A stretch of 5,457 nucleotides of DNA from an uncultured Rhodospirillaceae bacterium (GCA_937891725.1 CALAHL010000885.1:1-5457), one strand, 5' to 3'; counted from the stretch's first letter, positions 1-5,457 are shown. Translations and numbers: made by a program. Notes: generated by a model not told the origin, from the letters alone.

Positions 1-1424
1 CCCTGGATGCTGACGGCATCTTCCTGGCGCTGGACGTGGACACCAAGGCCGAACTGGGTGCGTATCTTTCGCTCTATGGTCCGGCGATCCCGACCGTTGC
101 CGGATGCGGCATGTTGGCAGGCCTGTACCGCACGCCACTGATTCATGTCCGGGTCCGCTGCTATTTCTCGAACACACTGCCCCTCGACGCCTATCGTGGG
201 GCCGGACGGCCCGAGGCGGCCTATGTGGTGGAGAGGATGGCGGATATCGCCGCCAAGGCGATGGGGCTGAGTCCCGACGACATCCGGCGCCGCAATTTCA
301 TCGCTCCCTCCGCCATGCCCTACACCACGCCGCTAGGCGAGACCTACGACAGCGGCGATTTCGCCGCGCATCTCGACAAGGCAATGGCACTCGCCGACTG
401 GTCGGGTGCCGAGGGCCGCAAAAAGGCCTCCCGGGCTGCCGGCAAACTCCGCGGGATCGGCATGTCCTGCTATGTCGAGGCCTGTGGTGGTGGCGGGCCG
501 GAATGGGCCAATCTGACGGTCGGTACCGACGGCAAGATCACGGTTCCGATCGGCACAAAATCGACCGGGCAGGGTCATGAGACGGCCTATAGTCAGCTTG
601 TTGCGGGAGCGTTCGGGATCGACAACGAGGATGTCCGAATTCTTCAGGGCGACACAGCGGATATCGAGAAGGGGGCCGGCACCGACGGCTCTCGCTCGCT
701 GCCGGCGGGTGGCATGGCACTTGATCTGGCGATCACGGCCATAATCGAGAAGGGCAAGCGACTGACGGCCCACGTTCTGGAGGCAGCCGAGGCGGACATC
801 GAGGTGGCCGACGGCCGCTTCCGGGTAGCAGGAACCGACAAGGCGCTGACCCTGTCGGAACTGGCGGTCGCGGCCAATGATCCGGCCCAGCTGCCGGAGG
901 GCATGGAGCCGGGGCTTGAGGCCAAGGAGAGCTATAAGCCCAAGGCCTCGACCTATCCCAATGGCACCCATGTCTGTGAGCTGGAGGTCGATCCGGACAC
1001 CGGCGTGGTTCAGGTGCTGCGATTCACCGTGGTCGACGACTTCGGCGAGGTTGTGAACCCGATGCTGTTGCAGGGCCAGGTCCATGGCGGTGTCGCGCAG
1101 GGGATCGGCCAAGCCCTGCTGGAGGACTGCGTCTACGACACCTCGGGCCAGCTGTTGACCGGCTCGCTCCTGGACTACTGCCTGCCGCGCGCCGACAACC
1201 TGCCGGTCGTGGCGTTCGAGATGAGCCCGACCCGGTGTGCGACCAACGTGCTCGGCCTGAAGGGTTGCGGGGAGGCAGGTGCGATCGGCGCGCCGCCGGC
1301 GGTGATCAATGCGCTCTTGGATGCGTTGGCGGAGGTTGGGGTGACCGACATCGACATGCCGGCGACGCCACAAAAGGTTTGGGCCGTGATCCACGGGGCC
1401 CGCAGCGCCCAAGCGGCGGAGTAG
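1..1424 (+). CDS. Molybdenum hydroxylase large subunit, CoxL form II-like (xanthine dehydrogenase family, molybdopterin-binding), 5' partial
   Basis: This is the C-terminal ~473 residues of a Mo-cofactor-binding large subunit of the CO dehydrogenase/xanthine dehydrogenase family; the reading frame is open from base 3, so the start lies upstream. Families of this kind are about 770-800 residues, so roughly 60% is visible. The motif AYRGAGR (189-209) is the form II signature; true form I CO dehydrogenases carry AYRCSFR instead, so CO oxidation should not be assumed and the substrate is unknown. The QGHET segment (Gln codon at 570-572) and GCGEAGAIGAP, whose Glu codon is at 1272-1274, match the Mo-pocket loops and the catalytic glutamate. 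Such enzymes normally work with a FAD-binding medium subunit and a 2Fe-2S small subunit, neither of which is in view. The TAG stop is followed after 4 nt by cysQ, implying cotranscription. The family is certain; the substrate is not. Confidence 0.93.
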   Translation, partial: LDADGIFLALDVDTKAELGAYLSLYGPAIPTVAGCGMLAGLYRTPLIHVRVRCYFSNTLPLDAYRGAGRPEAAYVVERMADIAAKAMGLSPDDIRRRNFIAPSAMPYTTPLGETYDSGDFAAHLDKAMALADWSGAEGRKKASRAAGKLRGIGMSCYVEACGGGGPEWANLTVGTDGKITVPIGTKSTGQGHETAYSQLVAGAFGIDNEDVRILQGDTADIEKGAGTDGSRSLPAGGMALDLAITAIIEKGKRLTAHVLEAAEADIEVADGRFRVAGTDKALTLSELAVAANDPAQLPEGMEPGLEAKESYKPKASTYPNGTHVCELEVDPDTGVVQVLRFTVVDDFGEVVNPMLLQGQVHGGVAQGIGQALLEDCVYDTSGQLLTGSLLDYCLPRADNLPVVAFEMSPTRCATNVLGLKGCGEAGAIGAPPAVINALLDALAEVGVTDIDMPATPQKVWAVIHGARSAQAAE

Positions 1425-1428
1425 GCCG

Positions 1429-2214
1429 ATGAGTACGCCTGATTTTCGGGGCCATGATCCCAAGGCTCTGCTGGATGCGATTTCCGTGATTGCGCGGGAG
1501 GCGGGGGAGGTGATCCTGCCCTATTACCGCGAGGAGATCGTGGTAGATGACAAACGGGACGGCAGCCCTGTAACGGCGGCAGACCGAGCGGCGGATGCGC
1601 TGATCGTGCCGGCTTTACGGTCGTTGACGCCCAATATTCCGGTTGTGTCGGAAGAGAGCGTCGAAGCGGGAGATGTTCCCGATGTCTCCGGCGGGGTTTT
1701 CTGGTTGGTCGATCCCTTGGACGGCACCAAAGAGTTCATCAACAAGCGGGACGATTTCACGGTCAATATCGGCCTGATCTCGGATGGTAAGCCGGTATTG
1801 GGTGTGCTGCTGACCCCAGTCGACGGCTTGCTCTCGGCCGGTGCCCTCGGGATAGGCGCTTGGGAAGAGGCGGCGGACGGGACCCGCACCCCGATCTTGG
1901 TCCGGGAAAGCGACCCCGATGGCCTGGTGGTGGTCGGCTCTCTCAGTCATCGCAACCCGGAACTTGAAGCCTATATTGCGAGCCTGAAGGTCGCGCGTTC
2001 GGTCAGCCGGGGCTCGGCCCTGAAGTTCACCTTGGTGGCCAAGGGCGAGGCTGATGTCTACCCGCGCACCGGGCCGACGATGGAATGGGATACAGCAGCC
2101 GGTCACGCCGTGCTCCTTGCAGCGGGCGGCAGTATGACCACATTCGACGGAGCGCCGTTCCGCTATGGCAAACCGGATTTCCGCAATGGGTATTTTATCG
2201 CGAGGGGACTTTAG
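1429..2214 (+). CDS. cysQ: 3'(2'),5'-bisphosphate nucleotidase CysQ (inositol monophosphatase superfamily)
   Basis: The 261-residue protein is a Mg-dependent phosphatase expected to hydrolyse 3'-phosphoadenosine 5'-phosphate (PAP) to AMP, which relieves inhibition of sulfate assimilation and recycles a by-product of sulfotransfer; it acts in the cytoplasm. The metal-binding signatures of the superfamily are all present: SEES with Glu75/Glu76, WLVDPLDGTKEF with Asp95 and Asp98, and the C-terminal WDTAAGHAVL with Asp221. The length and the long spacing between the motifs fit CysQ better than SuhB-type inositol monophosphatases. The ATG start is supported by GGAG at 1418-1421, seven bases upstream, which lies inside the end of the preceding gene, so translation is probably coupled to it. 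The 3' end overlaps the next lipoprotein gene. An alternative is a generic inositol-phosphatase family member, which is less likely. Confidence 0.93.
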   Translation: MSTPDFRGHDPKALLDAISVIAREAGEVILPYYREEIVVDDKRDGSPVTAADRAADALIVPALRSLTPNIPVVSEESVEAGDVPDVSGGVFWLVDPLDGTKEFINKRDDFTVNIGLISDGKPVLGVLLTPVDGLLSAGALGIGAWEEAADGTRTPILVRESDPDGLVVVGSLSHRNPELEAYIASLKVARSVSRGSALKFTLVAKGEADVYPRTGPTMEWDTAAGHAVLLAAGGSMTTFDGAPFRYGKPDFRNGYFIARGL

Positions 2215-2602
2215 CAGAAGCATTTGCATCGGCCTGCTGGGGCTGATGCTGTCGTCCTGCGCCGCGCCGGATAGGCCCGAACCAGAGGCTCCGCCGGTTG
2301 CTCGTCATCCGATCCTTCCAGTGCAGCACAGTGGATCAGATCGGCTCGAAAATCAGCAACGCGCTACCGGTACCACCGGCAATGTCGAGCCACTGAGTGG
2401 ACCGAACGCCAAATCGTCCCGTATGCCACGGTCCGGTGCCCGGATCGAGCGGGAGATGCCGAAGCCGGCTGAGGCGATCGAGACCAGGACATATCCGACT
2501 CCAAAGGTTCCGGGCCGCGGGTTTGATACCGCCCCGGTCGGCACGATCGACACCCGTCCCGGCACCATCAGGCCGCCCTATCTGGAGATTCCGGGAAGCT
2601 AG
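2186..2602 (+). CDS. Small proline-rich lipoprotein, hypothetical
   Basis: I do not recognise this 138-residue protein. Its N-terminus has a basic stretch (Arg6, Arg11), a hydrophobic core around residues 13-22 and a lipobox LSSC, with Cys25 as the likely lipidation site, so a membrane-anchored periplasmic or outer-membrane lipoprotein is predicted. The mature part is low-complexity, rich in Pro, Arg, Gly and Glu, without an obvious fold or further cysteines. I chose ATG 2186 because it gives a compact signal peptide and has GGA at 2175-2177, eight bases upstream; an in-frame ATG at 2165 would add seven residues (MANRISA) and cannot be excluded. The gene overlaps the end of cysQ by 29 bp (50 bp with the earlier start) in another frame, suggesting translational coupling. 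Codon third positions look GC-biased, as in a real gene. Conservation is untested. Confidence 0.68.
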   Translation: MGILSRGDFSRSICIGLLGLMLSSCAAPDRPEPEAPPVARHPILPVQHSGSDRLENQQRATGTTGNVEPLSGPNAKSSRMPRSGARIEREMPKPAEAIETRTYPTPKVPGRGFDTAPVGTIDTRPGTIRPPYLEIPGS

Positions 2603-2666
2603 GTTGTGGTCCGGGATTTCAGTCGTCGGTTTGATACCTCGGAGTTCGGACCCATGTAACATTTGG

Positions 2667-2691
2667 GGAACCTACGGGGCGTCTAACCGTT
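2667..2691 (+). promoter_or_regulatory. EcfG (general stress response sigma factor) type promoter
   Basis: GGAAC at 2667-2671 and CGTT at 2688-2691 are separated by exactly 16 bases, which matches the known alphaproteobacterial EcfG/RpoE2 consensus GGAAC-N16-18-CGTT. It lies 69 bp upstream of the hemerythrin-domain gene in the same direction, predicting a transcript start near 2697-2700 and a leader of about 60 nt. Assignment rests on sequence match and placement; no transcript data are available. Confidence 0.72.
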
Positions 2692-2759
2692 AGGCTTCCT
2701 GTGAGGCGTCGGGACTACGGCGCGCCTTTTCCAAATCCTCAATCCACCTGAGGGCCATT

Positions 2760-3209
2760 ATGTCGGATACCCATGACACCATCGTCGACGTGATCATTGC
2801 GGAACACGCCCGTTTGAGATCGGGCTTCGACAATCTGGACGCTTTGCCGGACGACGATCGGCAGGGCCGAAAGAACCTGTGGAAGGATCTGAAGAAGGAC
2901 CTGCTCGCCCATCATGACGCCGAGGAAGACACTCTGTTTGCCGCGCTGGTTCAGACGACCGCCGACGCCCGGCACGAGAGCCTCCACGCGGTGTCCGAAC
3001 ACGGCGAACACAAGAAAATTCTCGAGCAGATGGAGGATTTATCCTTCGATCATGACGAATGGCAGGCCAAGCTGGCGGAACTGCGCCACGACGTCATCCA
3101 CCATTTGGACGAGGAAGAGGAAGATGTCCTTCCGATCGCGCGGGACGTTTTGACGAAAGAAAAATCCAGGGCTTTGGCTAAGGCGTACAGCGCCGCCAAG
3201 GACGGATGA
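2760..3209 (+). CDS. Hemerythrin HHE cation-binding domain protein
   Basis: This 149-residue, all-helical, acidic protein has the spaced His/Glu pattern of a single hemerythrin HHE domain: His16 in EHARLR, HHDAEED with His51/His52 and Glu55/Glu56, EHGEH with His81 and His84, and HHLDEEEEDVLP with His114/His115 and Glu118-121. These would bind a non-haem di-iron centre; family members bind O2, NO or store iron, and several in alphaproteobacteria are stress induced. There is no signal peptide, so it is cytoplasmic. The ATG has GAGGG at 2750-2754, five bases upstream, and an EcfG-type promoter further up, so expression in the general stress response is predicted. It appears monocistronic, as the next genes run in the opposite direction. 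The domain is clear; the physiological ligand is not. Confidence 0.92.
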   Translation: MSDTHDTIVDVIIAEHARLRSGFDNLDALPDDDRQGRKNLWKDLKKDLLAHHDAEEDTLFAALVQTTADARHESLHAVSEHGEHKKILEQMEDLSFDHDEWQAKLAELRHDVIHHLDEEEEDVLPIARDVLTKEKSRALAKAYSAAKDG

Positions 3210-3221
3210 ACGGGCGTTTAA

Positions 3222-3268
3222 ACCTGCAACCGCAGGCAGTCGAGTCACGGATCTCTGCGGTGGCAGGT
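3222..3268. terminator. Imperfect inverted repeat between convergent genes, candidate bidirectional terminator
   Basis: Bases 3222-3235 and 3255-3268 are reverse complements over 14 positions with a single A/G mismatch (3228 against 3262), closing a 19-base loop. The repeat fills the 65-bp gap between the stop of the hemerythrin gene (3209) and the stop of the minus-strand lipoprotein gene (3275). A smaller hairpin, CCTGC-AACC-GCAGG (3223-3236), is nested in the left arm as an alternative fold. There is no strong T tract: only TTT follows the stem on the minus strand and none on the plus strand. The terminator role is therefore inferred from position and pairing. Confidence 0.5.
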
Positions 3269-3274
3269 GCGACT

Positions 3275-3463
3275 CTAGTCGATCACGTCGCCGCAGGTTT
3301 CCAGCGCGCCTCCGACTATGTCGCCGATCAGAGGCACGATCCGCACCACGCTGCCGCTGGCCCGGCACGGCGCTGCCGCGGCCGAGCAGGCCGACACCGC
3401 GCCGGCAACCAGCAGAATGGCCATCATGCGGGCGGCGAGGTCGTGGCGGGCGCGTATCATCAT
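3275..3463 (-). CDS. Small DUF6726-like lipoprotein
   Basis: This 62-residue protein is encoded in a gap that would otherwise be empty. It starts with a basic N-terminus (Arg4, Arg6, Arg12), a hydrophobic stretch (residues 13-23) and a lipobox-like VSAC with Cys26, so export and lipidation are likely. The mature part carries AAAPCR, then a VVRIVPLIGDIVGG segment and ends in CGDVID; from memory this pattern (APCR, IVPxxGD, a C-terminal DVID) matches the DUF6726 family of short alphaproteobacterial proteins with no known role. The start is well supported: GGAGGAG (3473 down to 3467) lies just upstream, with GGAGG five bases from the first of two adjacent ATG codons; the second (3460) is also possible. 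It lies 95 bp after the transporter gene on the same strand, so it may have its own promoter or be transcribed by read-through. Confidence 0.77.
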   Translation of the reverse strand: MMIRARHDLAARMMAILLVAGAVSACSAAAAPCRASGSVVRIVPLIGDIVGGALETCGDVID

Positions 3464-3558
3464 GGTCTCCTCCGGGATGCAGGTCTCCCGAGCTGATAAG
3501 CAAGATCCAGGCCCGTTTCGCGATGGCGCATTTTTCGTAAGCCTGGGTTGGGCAGAAG

Positions 3559-4476
3559 TCACCGCCGCCGTTCGCCTACCAGATTGATCATGTTGCCCGC
3601 GAAGATGGTCACGCCGCCGATCAAGATGAATGGGTTCCAGGGCTCGCTGTAGAACACGTAGCCGATCACCGCGATCAGCGGCAGCCGGATGAAATCCATC
3701 GGTGCGACTACGGCGGCGTCCGCGTGTCGCATCGCATGGGCCACACACCAGTGCGAGCACAGCCCGCCCAGCCCGATCAGAAAGATCCACGGCAGGCTAT
3801 CCGGCTCTGGCGTGACCCAGAACCAGATGGCCGGCCCAACGCCAATCACCAGTTGGATCAGGTTCATCCAAAAAATGATGGTGAGCGGGCTCTCGGTCTG
3901 GGCCATGTGTCGGGTGAACACGAAGACTGAGGCGTACAGCACCGCCGCGCCCACCATCGCCAAGGTGCCCTTGGTCGATTCCACCGCCTCGAGCATTTCA
4001 GGTCCGGGCCGGACGATCACCAGGATTCCGATGAAGCCCATCAGAACGCCGATCACCCGCCAGCGCGTGAATCCCTCGCCAAGGAAAATGGCGGCCAGAA
4101 TGGCGGTCCAGATCGGCACGGTAAATTCGATCGAGAACACCGCTGCGAGCGGCAGCAGGCTGATGGCATAGACCCAGCCGAGCTGTCCGAAGTAGTGAAT
4201 GCAGTTCCGCGCGAGATGCAGGCCCGGGTGCTGGGTTGCGACCCGCCGGAACATGCCGCCGCCGCCGATCACCGCGAACGGCATCAGAATGATGACGCAG
4301 ATCAGGCTGCGGAAGAACAGCGCCTGTACCACCGACATCCCCAAGGTCAGCTCGCGCGCCGCAATGGCCATCGTGGTGAACGACGCCAGCGCTCCAAGCA
4401 TCCAGAAGCAGGCCCGCAGCGTGTTCGTTGTCAGAACGGTCGGCGGTGCCGATGTGGCGGGCGGAGAGGCGGACAC
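3559..4476 (-). CDS. EamA-domain DMT-superfamily transporter, inner membrane
   Basis: The 305-residue protein has about ten hydrophobic segments (roughly residues 22-42, 50-70, 91-110, 111-132, 138-156, 170-188, 198-220, 228-246, 254-275 and 284-300), arranged as two EamA repeats. Each repeat has the typical acidic turn after a late helix, FLGE at 131-134 and FYSEP at 275-279. Members of this drug/metabolite transporter superfamily export or import metabolites such as amino acids; the substrate cannot be read from sequence. I chose the GTG at 4476-4474 because GGAG (4487-4484) lies seven bases upstream and the size is then normal for the family; an upstream TTG at 4539 would add 21 residues of Cys/Arg-rich sequence that looks non-native. 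The gene is transcribed divergently from the SUF regulator, with a 192-bp control region between them. Confidence 0.9.
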   Translation of the reverse strand: MSASPPATSAPPTVLTTNTLRACFWMLGALASFTTMAIAARELTLGMSVVQALFFRSLICVIILMPFAVIGGGGMFRRVATQHPGLHLARNCIHYFGQLGWVYAISLLPLAAVFSIEFTVPIWTAILAAIFLGEGFTRWRVIGVLMGFIGILVIVRPGPEMLEAVESTKGTLAMVGAAVLYASVFVFTRHMAQTESPLTIIFWMNLIQLVIGVGPAIWFWVTPEPDSLPWIFLIGLGGLCSHWCVAHAMRHADAAVVAPMDFIRLPLIAVIGYVFYSEPWNPFILIGGVTIFAGNMINLVGERRR

Positions 4477-4589
4477 AGAGAGACTCCGAGGTTGCAGGTC
4501 GGGGGCGCAGAGGAGACACGGGCCTGCCCGGCGGGTCAAGCGTGCAGGACCGTCGCGCCGTCATGGGAGAGGGTTGAATTATGAATCAC

Positions 4590-4602
4590 GACCAATTTGG
4601 TC
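4590..4602. promoter_or_regulatory. Perfect 13-bp dyad, candidate operator
   Basis: GACCAA-T-TTGGTC is a perfect palindrome with six-base arms, located in the divergent region between the transporter and the SUF regulator genes. It lies just upstream, relative to the transporter, of a CATAAT -10-like hexamer (minus strand, 4583-4578), although no good -35 partner is visible. It shares GACC/GGTC ends with the dyad at 4615-4631. The function as a protein-binding site is inferred only. Confidence 0.35.
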
Positions 4603-4612
4603 CCCTATCCCC

Positions 4613-4641
4613 TTGACCCTTTCGGAGGGTCGGCTTATCTA
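4613..4641 (+). promoter_or_regulatory. Sigma70-like promoter of the SUF regulator gene
   Basis: TTGACC (4613-4618) and TATCTA (4636-4641) are separated by 17 bases, a good and a moderate match to the -35 and -10 hexamers. The start of transcription would fall near 4648, leaving a leader of about 21 nt before the ATG at 4669. A perfect dyad lies between the two hexamers, which is a common place for repressor binding. Confidence 0.55.
4615..4631. promoter_or_regulatory. Perfect 17-bp dyad within the sufR promoter, candidate autoregulatory operator
   Basis: GACCCT-TTCGG-AGGGTC has perfect six-base arms. It overlaps the end of the -35 element and most of the spacer of the predicted promoter, so a protein bound here would block RNA polymerase. 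Rrf2-type regulators, including IscR and SUF regulators, commonly repress their own operons, so the downstream gene product is the obvious candidate ligand. It does not match an IscR consensus that I can recall. As RNA it could also fold as a hairpin, but no T tract follows. Confidence 0.45.
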
Positions 4642-4668
4642 ATTGGGACCGGAAAGGTACGGATTGAA

Positions 4669-5151
4669 ATGATACGTCTCAATCGGATGACCGACTATGC
4701 GATCGTGATCCTGGGCCAGATGGCGCAGGATGTCGGGCGCGTGCGGACTGCCGGCGCCTTGGCCGAGGCGACCGGCGTGCCGGTGCCGACCGTTTCCAAA
4801 ATCCTGAAAATCATGGGCGGTGCCCGTCTGGTGACCCCTCATCGGGGCGCCAAGGGCGGCTATTCGCTCGACGCGCCGGCGGCCGACGTGACGGTTACCG
4901 CGATTGTCCAGGCCCTGGAAGGCCCGATCGCATTGACCGCCTGTGTCGATGGCGCCGAAGACGCCTGTGAGGTCGAGAGCCTGTGCCCGATGCGCGGGAA
5001 TTGGAACCGGGTCAACGACGCGATCCGGTCGGCCCTGGACAAAGTCACGCTGGCCGACATGTTGGATCCGAACGAGATGTTTCCGGTGCGGGCTATGCCC
5101 GCGGCGGAGCCGAAGATTAACCTCGCGACCCTGCCGGTCGCGGGCGAATAG
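4669..5151 (+). CDS. sufR: Rrf2-family SUF system Fe-S cluster assembly transcriptional regulator
   Basis: The 160-residue protein is a winged-helix regulator of the Rrf2/IscR family, closest in pattern to the SUF-system regulator family (TIGR02944-like). It opens with MIRLNRMTDYAIVIL, has the helix-turn-helix around residues 31-49 (LAEATGVPVPTVSKILK), a wing with RGAKGGYSL (59-67), EGPIALTAC, and three cysteines, Cys92, Cys100 and Cys106, placed like the Fe-S ligands of IscR. It should sense Fe-S cluster status and control the adjacent suf genes. The ATG at 4669 fits the family start and has GGA at 4661-4663; an upstream in-frame TTG (4597) would place the promoter inside the gene and is rejected. 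The tail after about residue 130 is longer and less conserved. Tandem TAG TAG stops end the gene, 21 nt before sufB. The symbol sufR is used by function; other lineages call such proteins iscR. Confidence 0.9.
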   Translation: MIRLNRMTDYAIVILGQMAQDVGRVRTAGALAEATGVPVPTVSKILKIMGGARLVTPHRGAKGGYSLDAPAADVTVTAIVQALEGPIALTACVDGAEDACEVESLCPMRGNWNRVNDAIRSALDKVTLADMLDPNEMFPVRAMPAAEPKINLATLPVAGE

Positions 5152-5172
5152 TAGCGGAGAGGGAGCAGCACG

Positions 5173-5457
5173 ATGGTCGCGACAGCGGACACAGTACGCC
5201 AAGTCGAGGACGTCACCGGCAAGGAGTACAAGTACGGGTTTTCCACCGTGCTTGAGATGGACATGGCTCCGAAGGGCCTGAATACGGACATCATCCGGTT
5301 CATCTCCGCCAAGAAGGAAGAGCCGGAGTGGCTGCTGGATTGGCGCCTGAAGGCTTACGACCAGTGGCTGACCATGCAGGATCCGGATTGGGCCAAGGTT
5401 GGCTATCCGCCGATCGACTACCAGGATCTCTACTATTACGCCGCCCCTAAGAACATG
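5173..5457 (+). CDS. sufB: Fe-S cluster assembly scaffold protein SufB, 3' partial
   Basis: The first 95 residues of SufB are visible; the gene runs off the window end in an open frame (full-length SufB is usually about 470-500 residues). Recognisable family features are YKYGF near the N-terminus, the APKGLN segment, then KKEEPEWLLDWRLKAY and the WAKVGYPPIDYQDLYYY stretch that precedes the SufB core. SufB is the scaffold of the cytoplasmic SufBC2D complex, on which Fe-S clusters are built with sulfur from SufS/SufE or SufU and energy from the ATPase SufC. The ATG has a strong GGGAG (5161-5165) seven bases upstream. Position right behind the Rrf2 regulator on the same strand shows that this is the head of a suf operon, so sufC, sufD and sufS are expected downstream outside the window. 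Confidence 0.95.
   Translation, partial: MVATADTVRQVEDVTGKEYKYGFSTVLEMDMAPKGLNTDIIRFISAKKEEPEWLLDWRLKAYDQWLTMQDPDWAKVGYPPIDYQDLYYYAAPKNM

Noticed and set aside
189..209. Calling the first gene a true carbon monoxide dehydrogenase (form I coxL)
   Set aside because: The active-site motif is AYRGAGR, not the AYRCSFR of form I enzymes.
333..1463. Long minus-strand open frame opposite the molybdenum hydroxylase and cysQ start
   Set aside because: It is Arg/His/Gly-rich with no recognisable domain and lies opposite an unambiguous gene; long antisense frames are expected at this GC content.
1615..2229. Minus-strand open frame opposite cysQ
   Set aside because: Antisense to a complete, motif-bearing gene, with no family resemblance and no supported start.
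2607..2653. Inverted pair GGTCCG / CGGACC after the lipoprotein gene, considered as a terminator
   Set aside because: Only six base pairs with a 33-base loop and no T tract; too weak to call.
3541..3558. Possible terminator after the transporter gene (GCC/GGC pairing near a run of A/T)
   Set aside because: The stem is only three base pairs, so there is no support beyond chance.
3464..3790. Upstream extension of the small lipoprotein frame to 171 residues
   Set aside because: The extension runs antisense-like through the transporter's 3' end in another frame; the strong GGAGGAG and the signal peptide mark the start at 3463.
3689..4171. Plus-strand open frame opposite the EamA transporter
   Set aside because: The opposite strand encodes a well-formed ten-helix membrane protein; the Ile/Met/Thr-rich translation is a typical shadow of hydrophobic codons.
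4578..4583. CATAAT -10-like hexamer on the minus strand for the transporter
   Set aside because: No acceptable -35 hexamer at 16-18 bases; noted with the adjacent dyad but not called as a promoter.
4597..4668. Upstream TTG start extending the SUF regulator by 24 residues
   Set aside because: It would put the predicted promoter and dyad inside the coding region, and family members begin at the MIRLNRMTDY segment.

Overview
This is a GC-rich (roughly 60-65%), densely packed chromosomal stretch that looks like an alphaproteobacterium, perhaps Rhodospirillales-like. The clues are the protein-level character of the genes, a canonical EcfG-type general-stress promoter (GGAAC-N16-CGTT), a Rrf2/sufR-sufB start of a SUF operon, and a small DUF6726-like lipoprotein. 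The lineage call is an inference from style, not from a marker gene.

Layout: (1) Positions 1-1424 hold the C-terminal ~473 residues of a molybdenum hydroxylase large subunit (CoxL / xanthine dehydrogenase family) with the form II motif AYRGAGR. Four bases later cysQ (1429-2214) starts, and a small proline-rich lipoprotein (2186-2602) overlaps the end of cysQ. These three genes read as one co-directional, probably co-translated unit. (2) A 157-bp gap carries the EcfG-like promoter that should drive a hemerythrin HHE-domain protein (2760-3209). (3) A 65-bp gap between convergent genes is almost filled by a 14-bp imperfect inverted repeat, a candidate bidirectional terminator. (4) On the minus strand lie a 62-residue DUF6726-like lipoprotein (3275-3463) and a 10-TM EamA/DMT transporter (3559-4476). 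(5) A 192-bp divergent control region holds a sigma70-like promoter and two perfect GACC/GGTC dyads. It leads into the Fe-S-cluster-sensing regulator of the SUF system (4669-5151) and the start of sufB (5173 to the window end).

The genes do not form one pathway. The regulator and sufB belong together (Fe-S cluster assembly control). The molybdenum hydroxylase would itself depend on Fe-S clusters in its small subunit, and hemerythrin-like proteins bind O2/NO/iron, so a loose redox/iron theme can be drawn, but this is only inference. I see no mobile element, CRISPR array, tRNA or rRNA, and no clearly novel system. The most informative non-coding signals are the stress promoter, the dyad inside the sufR promoter and the convergent inverted repeat.
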